Part shown: positions 13,279 through 20,996 of the stretch, piece after piece
Position numbering within the stretch: the stretch's first letter is position 1
Layout of the letters: every line of letters starts with the position of its first letter
Source of the DNA: an uncultured Lachnospiraceae bacterium
Lineage (GTDB): Bacteria > Bacillota > Clostridia > Lachnospirales > Lachnospiraceae
Direction of reading: 5' to 3'
Length of the DNA: 48,203 bases
Assembly: GCA_910586585.1 (NCBI GenBank)
Contig: CAJUKA010000028.1
Coordinates: 1-48,203, forward strand
Position numbers and translations under genes: made by a program
Notes under the pieces: model-generated
What the model was told of the DNA's origin: nothing
What the model saw: the letters and a program-made list of their open reading frames with translations, nothing else
Database searches by the model: none

Positions 13279-15255
13279 ATGGTTAATAAATATGTATTTG
13301 GTAGTCCGTTTGAGACAGAGGCGGTTGTGACAGCATATGACGCTGCAAAACTGCCAGAATGCTTTGAGTACGGAGAGATTTCTGCTGATAGCGGCTTTTG
13401 CTACCAATATCAGATGGATGCAAAAGATGTGATTTATGGATTGGGAGAAGCAAACCGCGGAATAAACAAACGAGGCTATCTCTATGTGAGCGATTGTACA
13501 GACGATCCCAATCATACCGAGGAGAAAACATCGCTTTATGGTGCGCATAATTTTGTGATAGTATCCGGCAAAAAGCATTTTGGACTATTTTTTGACTATC
13601 CAGGAAAAATGACATTTGATGTTGGCTATACCAGACAAGATATGCTGACCGTAAGCTGTGAACAAGAGAATTTATATCTGTATGTGATATCTGGGGACAG
13701 CGCATATGATGTAGTAAAGCAGTTTCGAAAGATGATAGGCACGAGCTATGTTGCACCGAAATACGCATTTGGATTTGGACAGAGCCGTTGGGGATACAAG
13801 ACAAAAGACGACATTGCAACGGTTGTAAAGAACTATAGAGACAATCATATTCCGATTGATATGGTGTATCTGGATATAGATTATATGCAGGATTTCAAGG
13901 ATTTTACGATAAATCCAGAACGTTTTCCAGATTTCCCAGAATTTGTGCAGGAAATGAAGGATAAAAAGATACATTTAATACCAATCATTGATGCAGGTGT
14001 GAAAATTGAGACAGGGTATGATATTTATGAGGAAGGCGTAAAGAACGGATATTTCTGCAAACGCGAGGACGGATCGGATTTTGTGGCGGCGGTCTGGCCT
14101 GGCTGGACACATTTCCCGGATGTACTCAATCCTGATGCCAGAGAGTGGTTTGGAGGTAAATATGAAATACTGACACAGATGGGCATAGACGGATTTTGGA
14201 ATGATATGAACGAGCCTTGTATTTTTTATTCAGAGGAAGGTGTCAGAGAAGTAAATGCAGAAATTGCGGATTATGTGGAAACATTTGAAGATCAGAATAC
14301 AACAGAGCATTTGAGGAACAATGGTTCGATACTGCCATGGGCGGTTAGGGAGAAATTAGACAAGCTTCAGAATAATCCCAAAGATTACACGCGGTTTTAC
14401 CATAATGTAAACGGACAGAAAGTTCGCCATGATCTTGTGCACAATCTGTTTGGATTCAATATGACAAGGGCAGCAGGGGAAGCGCTCAAAAAGATTGCAC
14501 CAGATCGGAAAATGCTGCTGTTTTCCCGCTCTTCCTATATAGGAATGCATCGTTATGGTGGTATTTGGACAGGAGATAATCATTCTTGGTGGTCTCACAT
14601 TTTGTTAAATCTCAAAATGATGCCGTCTCTGAATATGTGCGGATTTTTGTATACAGGGGCAGACCTTGGCGGATTTGGATCCAATACAACAAGGGATTTG
14701 CTTTTGCGCTGGCTGTCTTTGGGAATATTTACACCTCTGATGAGAAACCACACTGCAATCGGAACCAGAGAACAGGAATGCTATCAGTTTGAGCATATGG
14801 AAGATTTTCGGCATGTAGTCGGTGTAAGATACCGCCTGATACCATATCTGTACAGCGAATATCTAAAAGCTGCAAAAAGAGATGAGATGTATTTCAGACC
14901 ATTGGGATTTGATTATCCAGAAGATACACGGGCAATAGAAACAGAAGATCAGCTTTTGCTTGGAAATGAAGCAATGATAGCGCCTGTCTATACGCAGAAT
15001 GCAAGCGGCAGAGTAGTGTATCTTCCAGAGGAAATGAAGTTTATCAAATTCATGCCAGACGGAAGCATCTTTGAAGAAATCTTGGGCAGAGGAACACATT
15101 ATATTGATGTGGCACTCAATGAAATTCCTTTGTTTATCAGAAAAAATTGTTGTATTCCTGTTGTGGATGCGGCTGAAAATGTCGAGGCAATTGATATGAA
15201 GACCATGAAATATATAGGATTTGAGGGTGCCGTGTACGAACTTCTTGAAGAATAG
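13279..15255 (+). CDS. GH31 family alpha-glucosidase
   Basis: A 658-residue glycoside hydrolase that releases terminal alpha-linked glucose from oligosaccharides such as maltose or isomaltose. The catalytic nucleophile lies in GFWNDMNEP (Asp309) and the acid/base in WTGDNHSWW (Asp433). The N-terminal beta-sandwich (about 1-130) and barrel entrance (FGFGQSRWGYKT) are complete, and the C-terminal beta domains follow. There is no signal peptide, so it acts inside the cell after sugar uptake. Length and motifs are close to a structurally characterised GH31 enzyme from a gut Blautia/Ruminococcus. The start is ATG behind AGGAGG, 22 bases after the dehydratase-like gene; metabolic connection to that gene is not obvious. 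Confidence 0.93.
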   Translation: MVNKYVFGSPFETEAVVTAYDAAKLPECFEYGEISADSGFCYQYQMDAKDVIYGLGEANRGINKRGYLYVSDCTDDPNHTEEKTSLYGAHNFVIVSGKKHFGLFFDYPGKMTFDVGYTRQDMLTVSCEQENLYLYVISGDSAYDVVKQFRKMIGTSYVAPKYAFGFGQSRWGYKTKDDIATVVKNYRDNHIPIDMVYLDIDYMQDFKDFTINPERFPDFPEFVQEMKDKKIHLIPIIDAGVKIETGYDIYEEGVKNGYFCKREDGSDFVAAVWPGWTHFPDVLNPDAREWFGGKYEILTQMGIDGFWNDMNEPCIFYSEEGVREVNAEIADYVETFEDQNTTEHLRNNGSILPWAVREKLDKLQNNPKDYTRFYHNVNGQKVRHDLVHNLFGFNMTRAAGEALKKIAPDRKMLLFSRSSYIGMHRYGGIWTGDNHSWWSHILLNLKMMPSLNMCGFLYTGADLGGFGSNTTRDLLLRWLSLGIFTPLMRNHTAIGTREQECYQFEHMEDFRHVVGVRYRLIPYLYSEYLKAAKRDEMYFRPLGFDYPEDTRAIETEDQLLLGNEAMIAPVYTQNASGRVVYLPEEMKFIKFMPDGSIFEEILGRGTHYIDVALNEIPLFIRKNCCIPVVDAAENVEAIDMKTMKYIGFEGAVYELLEE

Positions 15256-15292
15256 AAAAAATAAAGAAACAATTGCATGTTGTGTTGATGCA

Positions 15293-15397
15293 GGGAGGTA
15301 GATTGAAAAATCATGCGGATGCTATCATTTTTCAATCAGCAATTTGAGGCAGAGCTTTCAATATGCATTGATTGCATGAAACTGCTCTGACATGGAG
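15293..15397 (+). promoter_or_regulatory. Leader motif relative (copy D) before the nicotinamidase-like gene
   Basis: GATTGAAAAAT (15301-15311) pairs perfectly with ATTTTTCAATC (15327-15337). Then AGCAATTTG and a second hairpin, CAGAGC (15350-15355) with GCTCTG (15384-15389), with an inner ATGCA/TGCAT stem, ending just before ATGGAGG. A micro-ORF starts at TTG 15303, four bases after GGGAGG, and stops at 15347. The architecture matches copies A-C, but the primary sequence of the central block is not conserved. Confidence 0.4.
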
Positions 15398-15404
15398 GAT
15401 TATC

Positions 15405-15920
15405 ATGAAAAATGTACTTGTCGTTGTTGATATGCAAAAGGATTTTATAGATGGTGCGCTTGGCACCAAAGAAGCGGAAGCGGTGGTTGACAAAGTGGCG
15501 GAGACTATTCGGTCATTTGAGGGGGATATTGTATTTACCAGAGATACCCACTTTGAAAACTATCTGGAAACGCAGGAGGGCAGAAACCTTCCTGTAGTGC
15601 ATTGTATCAAGGATACCGAAGGATGGCAGATTGACAGAAAGCTTGCGGCGCTTTGCCCGAATGGAATGAAAATTTTTGACAAGGTAACATTTGGGTCTGT
15701 TGCGCTTGCAGAGTATCTGAAAGCAGACAAAGAACTGGAATGCGTTACGCTTGCGGGATTGTGCACCGATATCTGTGTGATTTCCAACGCACTTTTAATC
15801 AAGGCAAATATGCCAGAGATAAGGGTTAGAGTGCTCGAAGCATGCTGTGCAGGCGTGACACCGCAAAGCCACAAAAATGCACTAGAAGCCATGAAAATGT
15901 GCCAAATAGAGATTATGTAA
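15405..15920 (+). CDS. Cysteine hydrolase, nicotinamidase/isochorismatase fold
   Basis: A 171-residue single-domain hydrolase. The catalytic triad typical of nicotinamidases is visible: Asp9 (VVDMQKDF), Lys93 (FDKVTFGS) and Cys124 in GLCTDICV. HCIKDTEGWQI is the segment before Lys that is conserved in this group. Its neighbour 90 bases downstream is NAD synthetase, so deamidation of nicotinamide to nicotinate for NAD salvage is the most likely role, although isochorismatase-fold enzymes act on other amides too and no nicotinate phosphoribosyltransferase gene is in the window. The start at ATG 15405 has ATGGAGG 7 bases upstream; the frame is open further upstream without a binding site. Confidence 0.85.
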   Translation: MKNVLVVVDMQKDFIDGALGTKEAEAVVDKVAETIRSFEGDIVFTRDTHFENYLETQEGRNLPVVHCIKDTEGWQIDRKLAALCPNGMKIFDKVTFGSVALAEYLKADKELECVTLAGLCTDICVISNALLIKANMPEIRVRVLEACCAGVTPQSHKNALEAMKMCQIEIM

Positions 15921-16010
15921 AAACCAGTATTTGTTGATTGATTTTTGGAAACAGGATATACTAAAGAAGATGAAAATGGGATATGCGCAGATACGCAGAT
16001 AGGAGCAGAA

Positions 16011-17972
16011 GTGAAAAACGCATTGAATTTATTTCGGGTGGCAGCAGTCACACCGAGAGTTCATATAGGAAATGTAGTAAAAAATTGTGAGGAAATAAAA
16101 TCTGTCTATGATGGATTGGCAGCGAACACAGATTTGGTAGTAACGCCGGAACTTTCTTTGACAGGCTACACCTGTGAAGATTTGTTTCAGAACAGGAATC
16201 TCCTTGATTTGGCAAAACAGGGAATTTGTGATCTGGCAAAATACACGTGTCAATATGGAGCCTGCGGGGCTGCGCTGGTTGTCGGCGTACCAATAGAGAA
16301 GGATGGAGAACTGTTTAATTGCGCTGCTTTGCTGCAAAATGGCAAAATTATAGCAATTGTACCAAAGACATATTTGCCAAATTATGCGGAATTTTATGAG
16401 AAACGATGGTTTTCTGGAGGAAACCAAGATGCACAGGAGATTGCGCTGTCTTGCGGAAATGAAACCATAAAAACAATGTTTGGAAATAATATTGTGATTG
16501 AAATTGGCACCAGCAAAAAAGTCTGCATTGGAATAGAAATCTGTGAGGATGCATGGGCGCCGCTTTCACCAGGAAGGCTGCTTGCGCTGAATGGTGCTGA
16601 GATTCTTGTGAATATCTCTGCATCGAATGAGCTGATTGGAAAGGCACAATACCGCAAAACGATGATTGGCGCTGCGTCAGCAGGCTGTATTTGTGGATAT
16701 GTTTATGTATCGGCAGGGAAATATGAATCGACTTCGGATTTGGTATTTAGCGGTCATAATTTGATATATGAAAATGGGAAATTGATAGGTGAGAACAAGC
16801 CATTTGAAGAAAATGTGGTGGTGAGAGACTTTAACCTAACCAAAATCAGGCATGACAGAATCACGAACAAAACATATTCTGAGTGCAAAAACAACTGCAA
16901 AGGGCGCAGTTATCAGAAAGTAACATGCTGTAAGCCCATGATAGAAAAAGAAGATATTTTGGCGAAGGTGTCCATTACGCCGTTTTTACCATCAAAAAAC
17001 ATCAGGCAAAGAAGTCTTGAAATTTTTCAGATGCAGGTGACAGCGTTGCAAAGACGAATGGAGGCTGCGAACAGCAAATGCGTTGTGGTGGGGGTATCAG
17101 GCGGCCTGGACTCAACATTGGCGCTTCTAGTTTCTGCCCAGGCAGCGAAAAATCTTGGAATGTCCTCTAAAACGGTTATCGGGATTACAATGCCTGGATT
17201 TGGGACAACAAACCGTACCAAAAATAACTCTGTGGAACTTATGAAGCACCTTGGCTGTGACAGCAGAGAAATCAGCATTGTAGATGCTGTGCGGCAGCAT
17301 TTTAAAGATATTGGACAGGAAGAATCCATACATGATATCACATATGAAAACTGCCAAGCAAGAGAACGCACCCAGATTTTGATGGATGTGGCAAATAAGG
17401 AAAATGGATTTGTGGTTGGAACAGGCGATCTTTCAGAACTTGTTTTGGGATGGTGTACGTATAATGGCGATCATATGAGCATGTATGGTGTCAATGCAAG
17501 TATTCCCAAAACGCTGGTACGTACTTTGGTGGACGAAGTTGGCCACAATATGGCAGAAAATGGATTTCCTGGCATGGAAAAGGTGATAGAGGATATTATT
17601 GATACGCCAGTAAGCCCGGAGCTTTTGCCACCAAACGAAGATGGGACAATTGCTCAGAAAACAGAAGAATCTGTAGGTTCCTATATATTGCATGACTTTT
17701 TCCTGTATTATACACTTCGATATGGTATGGCACCTGATGAAATCTATGAATTGTGCCAAGAAGCAATAAAACAGAGCAAAGAATATAAGTTCTGTGATGA
17801 AGAGATCACAAAATGGTTGAATGTATTTTATACCAGATTTTTCAGGCAGCAGTTTAAACGCAACTGTATGCCAGATGGGGTAAAAGTGGGTTCGGTGTCT
17901 GTCAGTCCGCGCGGAGATTTAAGACTGCCTGCAGAGATAGAATATGGCACATTTATCCTATCAGGAGAATAA
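16011..17972 (+). CDS. nadE: Glutamine-dependent NAD(+) synthetase
   Basis: A 653-residue two-domain enzyme that makes NAD from deamido-NAD, ATP and glutamine. Residues 1-300 form a nitrilase-like glutaminase with the Glu47 (TPELSLTGY), Lys119 (VPKTYLPNY) and Cys178 (GIEICEDAW) triad. Residues about 330-653 form the ATP-pyrophosphatase synthetase domain with VVVGVSGGLDSTLA and the later GTGDLSELVLGWCTYNGDHM. Both halves are complete, so the protein uses glutamine rather than free ammonia. I chose GTG 16011 because AGGAG lies 6 bases upstream and the protein then begins right before the first strand; a longer frame from 15945 lacks a binding site. It is followed by a strong terminator. Confidence 0.94.
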   Translation: MKNALNLFRVAAVTPRVHIGNVVKNCEEIKSVYDGLAANTDLVVTPELSLTGYTCEDLFQNRNLLDLAKQGICDLAKYTCQYGACGAALVVGVPIEKDGELFNCAALLQNGKIIAIVPKTYLPNYAEFYEKRWFSGGNQDAQEIALSCGNETIKTMFGNNIVIEIGTSKKVCIGIEICEDAWAPLSPGRLLALNGAEILVNISASNELIGKAQYRKTMIGAASAGCICGYVYVSAGKYESTSDLVFSGHNLIYENGKLIGENKPFEENVVVRDFNLTKIRHDRITNKTYSECKNNCKGRSYQKVTCCKPMIEKEDILAKVSITPFLPSKNIRQRSLEIFQMQVTALQRRMEAANSKCVVVGVSGGLDSTLALLVSAQAAKNLGMSSKTVIGITMPGFGTTNRTKNNSVELMKHLGCDSREISIVDAVRQHFKDIGQEESIHDITYENCQARERTQILMDVANKENGFVVGTGDLSELVLGWCTYNGDHMSMYGVNASIPKTLVRTLVDEVGHNMAENGFPGMEKVIEDIIDTPVSPELLPPNEDGTIAQKTEESVGSYILHDFFLYYTLRYGMAPDEIYELCQEAIKQSKEYKFCDEEITKWLNVFYTRFFRQQFKRNCMPDGVKVGSVSVSPRGDLRLPAEIEYGTFILSGE

Positions 17973-17999
17973 AAACGAAAATATATTTTGTAATAAACG

Positions 18000-18066
18000 C
18001 AGCCCTACAGAAACCAAACCATTGATTTTTCAATGTAAACTTCTGTTGGGTTGTGTTTTTTGTTTT
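18000..18066 (+). terminator. Intrinsic terminator after nadE; start of the 17973-18323 gap
   Basis: A 13-base stem (18000-18012 with 18041-18053, one mismatch) encloses a CATTGA/TCAATG hairpin and is followed by a T-rich run. The remaining 250 bases of the gap are very AT-rich. They contain a hairpin GTGCAG (18279-18284) with CTGCAC (18303-18308) just before the ATGGAGG of the next gene, but no promoter I can defend. Confidence 0.75.
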
Positions 18067-18323
18067 TGAGGATTAAAATAAATAGAAAATGGTATTTTTA
18101 GAGAAACATTAGAGTTTTATAATTTATAATGATTTTGTCACAATTTAATCGTTACATTGGTTTATAAGATAGAGAAGGTATTTTATAAAAAGTTAATACT
18201 TATGATGAAACTTTTTTGGACAATATTTCGTCTAATAAATAAAGGGATATTTTCGGCGTTACATGCGCTCTAAGTGGGAAGTGCAGCCTGTTTTTATACA
18301 GAAACTGCACAATGGAGGTTTGA

Positions 18324-19595
18324 ATGGAAAATCAGGCACGAAAGAGGCAGGAATTGGAATTGTGGCAGGCAGTAGATCCGGCCAGAAATAATACAATGCG
18401 GGTTCGTAAGAATGCGTCTGGAAATCAAAACAGATCTGATGCACAAAGAAGGGAAGACGCAACGATATCAGATTATTATAGGGCGGGCACAAAGAGGCCA
18501 AGAACAGAAAACGAAAAGATACAAGTTTTAAGGAAAGCAGAATCTGCAGAAACAAAGCGTCCAAGAAAAGAGATTGAACCTATCAGAGTACCAAGAACAG
18601 CAGGCATGTCAAATACAAAACGTCATAGAACAGAAATTGAACCTATCAGAGTGCCAAGAGCGGCGGGCGCATCAAATACAAAACGTCCAAGAACGGAGAT
18701 TGAACCTATCAGAGTACCAAGAGCAGCAGAACCGATAAAACACAATAGGCCAAGATCTGGCGTGGAGAATAGAAGAGTAAAAAGGTCTGTACAGCCAATC
18801 AATACACAACGAATGCCGCAAACGGTGCAAGGAGCTGCAATGGCAGGACAAGCAGCTGCAAGAACAAAAACACAAAGGCAAAGCGTTCCAAGGCCAAGAA
18901 CAAAAGTACATACTGCAAAGAAGCAGAAAGTAAAGAAGCAAGCAGGACTTTACCGGATATTTGCGGTTCTTTGGATTGCGATATTAACTACAGCCGTTGT
19001 ATTTTTAGGAAAGACAATGTACCAAAGTGGTCCAAAGGAAAACAAAAGCGGTAAGTCTAGGTTTGTTTTTGAGGATGCTCCTATTGTGAAAAATGAAGAA
19101 AACAAACCTGTGATTCAAGAGGATTTTCTGACGATCAGTGAGTACAACCGACCAGGTACAAAGCTTGCTACTGTCAGAAATATCTTTGTTCATTATACAG
19201 CAAACCGTGAAACTTCTGCTGCGCAAAACAGAAGTTATTTTGAAAATCTGGGGACAACCCATGAACGGGCGGCGAGTGCGCATTTTATTATTGGTTATGA
19301 AGGGGAAGTTATTCAGTGTATCCCATTAGATGAAGAGGCGTATGCTGTAAAGTACAGAAATAAGGACTCGATTTCTATAGAGTGTTGTTTTATTAATGAA
19401 GATGGTTCCTTTACGCAGGAGACGTATGACACGCTAGTTGAAATGCTTGTCTGGCTGACGGACAAATATGATTTGGAACCGCAGGATATTTTGCGTCACT
19501 ATGATTGCGGAGGCAAACTTTGCCCTATTTATTATGTAGAGCATGAAGATGCCTGGCAGAAATTACTCTATGATGTAGAACATCATACGCTATGA
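18324..19595 (+). CDS. Membrane-anchored N-acetylmuramoyl-L-alanine amidase with repeats
   Basis: A 423-residue bitopic protein. Residues 1-205 are basic, probably disordered and cytoplasmic, with four tandem 21-residue repeats (56-139) of the type TKRPRTEIEPIRVPRAAG. A single transmembrane helix lies at about 209-229 (RIFAVLWIAILTTAVVFLG). Residues 275-423 form an extracellular Amidase_2/PGRP domain: zinc ligands are His290 (IFVHYTAN), His392 (RHYDCGG) and Cys400. Such enzymes cut between MurNAc and the stem peptide. The long repetitive cytoplasmic tail is unusual and suggests interaction with an acidic partner or nucleic acid. The start is ATG after ATGGAGG. The next gene begins 80 bases downstream. 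Confidence 0.88.
   Translation: MENQARKRQELELWQAVDPARNNTMRVRKNASGNQNRSDAQRREDATISDYYRAGTKRPRTENEKIQVLRKAESAETKRPRKEIEPIRVPRTAGMSNTKRHRTEIEPIRVPRAAGASNTKRPRTEIEPIRVPRAAEPIKHNRPRSGVENRRVKRSVQPINTQRMPQTVQGAAMAGQAAARTKTQRQSVPRPRTKVHTAKKQKVKKQAGLYRIFAVLWIAILTTAVVFLGKTMYQSGPKENKSGKSRFVFEDAPIVKNEENKPVIQEDFLTISEYNRPGTKLATVRNIFVHYTANRETSAAQNRSYFENLGTTHERAASAHFIIGYEGEVIQCIPLDEEAYAVKYRNKDSISIECCFINEDGSFTQETYDTLVEMLVWLTDKYDLEPQDILRHYDCGGKLCPIYYVEHEDAWQKLLYDVEHHTL
18489..18740 (+). repeat. Four tandem 63-bp in-frame repeats in the amidase gene
   Basis: Units of 63 bp encode four 21-residue repeats; units two to four are the most similar (EIEPIRVPRxAG shared) and unit one is diverged. Copy number could vary between strains by slippage. 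Confidence 0.75.
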
Positions 19596-19675
19596 CAAAA
19601 AATTTAATTTGGATTGTGCTGTCTGCAGGAAATGTTCAATACAGGACATGAAAAATGCGTTTGGTGGAGGATGCT

Positions 19676-20107
19676 ATGATGCGGATTGTTTTAAAAAGAA
19701 TAGCAAAGGATATCAAAGACTTTCGCTTGGCGTTTGTTTTGTTTGCAGCATACAATATTATGGTAAGGAAGCTGTTTCATGCTTTTTGCCCGCAACTGAT
19801 TCTTACAGGATTTCCATGCGCAGGATGTGGTTTGACGAGGGCAGTATTTCATATACTGACAGGAAATTTCGAGAGAGGGATCAGGCTGAATCCGGCGGCT
19901 GTCTTTTGGATTTTATTTTTTGCATGGTTTTTCTGGAATCGGTATGTGCTTGGAAAAACCAAACAGACTGCAAAATATTGGCTTGGAGCCACAGCAGCTA
20001 TCACACTTATGATCTATCTTTATAGAATGACGCACTGCTTTCCAGGAGCCCCTCCAATGGTATATTATAGAAATAATCTTTTACAAAAACTGCTTAGGAA
20101 CTGTTAA
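19676..20107 (+). CDS. DUF2752 family membrane protein
   Basis: A 143-residue integral membrane protein. The family signature is FHAFCPQLILTGFPCAGCGL followed by TRAVFHILTGNFERG, i.e. the C-P-x-C-G-x-T-R core of DUF2752, then two to three hydrophobic helices and MTHCFPGAPPMVYYRNN. Function is unknown for the family. I chose ATG 19676 because GGAGG sits 5 bases before it; another in-frame ATG at 19655 is weaker. The last codons and the stop lie in the terminal repeat of an inserted 161-bp element, so the native C-terminus has probably been replaced by a few residues. It may be cotranscribed with the amidase gene. Confidence 0.82.
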   Translation: MMRIVLKRIAKDIKDFRLAFVLFAAYNIMVRKLFHAFCPQLILTGFPCAGCGLTRAVFHILTGNFERGIRLNPAAVFWILFFAWFFWNRYVLGKTKQTAKYWLGATAAITLMIYLYRMTHCFPGAPPMVYYRNNLLQKLLRNC

Positions 20108-20254
20108 AGAATTAATCTTTACATCTGACTTGTCTAACATCTTCTTATGCCGCGTTGTCGTCAATCGGCGTACCCCAGTACGCCTCATTCCTCCGCCTTG
20201 CATAAAAAGATTTATACTGCGTCATCTGCAAAGTTAATCCTTAACAGTTCCTTA
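20094..20254. mobile_element. 161-bp inverted-repeat element (MITE-like)
   Basis: The outer ends AGGAACTGTTAA (20096-20107) and TTAACAGTTCCT (20241-20252) are perfect complements. The similarity continues inward for about 33 bp with small gaps, so the whole unit can fold into one long hairpin. The tip region has GGCGTAC-CCCA-GTACGCC (20167-20184). There is no ORF. I do not see a clear target duplication longer than TA/TTA. It is a different element from the 155-bp pair. Confidence 0.65.
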
Positions 20255-20301
20255 TTCACTAAAAAGCTGTCATTGGAATCAGTTCTTTTTGGGGATTCCT
20301 G

Positions 20302-20330
20302 TTGCAGTTGCTGCATTCATATGCTATGAT
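20302..20330 (+). promoter_or_regulatory. Promoter for the Q-rich membrane protein gene
   Basis: TTGCAG (20302-20307) and TATGAT (20325-20330) are 17 bp apart. About 10 bases downstream lies the hairpin TTGAGACA/TGTCTCAA (20336-20361), in the leader of about 105 bases. Confidence 0.6.
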
Positions 20331-20444
20331 AAAGCTTGAGACATGCAGGGGTTTGTCTCAAAGAAGTACTCTTGAAGTTTCTTTGTTTCTGATTTTGCAG
20401 GAGAGATTCCAAGAATACATAAAGGATTATTGGAGGGAGAGATT

Positions 20445-20855
20445 ATGGATAATAATAATTTATTCAACAAGGATAACCCAAATGGTGAGCAGGGGCAGTT
20501 TCAGCAGCAGCCCTATTCACAACAGACGTACCAACAGCCTTACCAAAACTTTCAGCAACAGCAACCGATGTATCAACAGCAACAGCCAATGTATCAGCAG
20601 CAGCCTTATCAATCAGACTTGGAGGAGCCTGTTAGCTTTGGTGATTGGATGATAACAATGGTAATTATGCTTATTCCATGCGTAAATATTGTTATGATGT
20701 TTGTGTGGGCATTTAGTTCAACGACGAACAAGAGCAAATCAAATTATTTTAAGGCAACTCTGGTGTGGATGCTGATTACGATAGTGTTATCGATTTTAAT
20801 GGTGGCGATATATGGTGCATCATTTGCAGCAGCTATAGGAAGTACATATTATTAA
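20445..20855 (+). CDS. Membrane protein with Gln/Tyr-rich N-terminal tail
   Basis: A 136-residue protein. Residues 1-58 are low complexity, rich in Gln, Tyr, Pro and Asn (QQQQPMYQQQQPMYQQQPYQ), the composition of prion-like or phase-separating tails. Two hydrophobic helices follow: about 66-90 (MITMVIMLIPCVNIVMMFVW) and about 103-128. No catalytic motif is visible. Similar small proteins with proline/glutamine-rich tails and two helices are common in Lachnospiraceae and have no assigned function. It starts at ATG behind GGAGGGAG, has its own promoter (20302-20330) and a terminator (20861-20895), and so is a single-gene unit. Confidence 0.75.
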   Translation: MDNNNLFNKDNPNGEQGQFQQQPYSQQTYQQPYQNFQQQQPMYQQQQPMYQQQPYQSDLEEPVSFGDWMITMVIMLIPCVNIVMMFVWAFSSTTNKSKSNYFKATLVWMLITIVLSILMVAIYGASFAAAIGSTYY

Positions 20856-20860
20856 AACAA

Positions 20861-20895
20861 AAAAGGCAGCAGGCTTTCAAACCGCTGCTTTTTTT
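20861..20895 (+). terminator. Intrinsic terminator
   Basis: GCAGC (20866-20870) with GCTGC (20884-20888), extended by A-T pairs, is followed by seven T residues. Confidence 0.75.
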
Positions 20896-20903
20896 GATGC
20901 ACA

Positions 20904-20981
20904 GGGGCACGTAAGGAAATTAGCAGCTTTGCTGCACGTGCCCCGCGCGGCGAGTAGTGGAGAAGGCCGTTCCCCTACTCG
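20904..20981. repeat. Double GC-rich hairpin between convergent genes
   Basis: GGGGCACGT (20904-20912) pairs perfectly with ACGTGCCCC (20936-20944) around an inner GCAGC/GCTGC. CGAGTAG (20951-20957) pairs perfectly with CTACTCG (20975-20981). It is much more GC-rich than its surroundings and sits between two convergent genes. It may be a dispersed repeat or help end the minus-strand transcript. Confidence 0.6.
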
Positions 20982-20996
20982 ATTATGACGGAAAAG

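Noticed and set aside
17984..18060. CATTGATTTTTCAATG as another copy of the AT-rich leader hairpin
   Set aside because: It is the inner loop of the nadE terminator, with no binding site before it and no conserved block after it.
19609..20025. 138-codon frame overlapping the DUF2752 gene
   Set aside because: It is a shifted frame of the DUF2752 gene, whose Cys-rich signature and binding site are clear.
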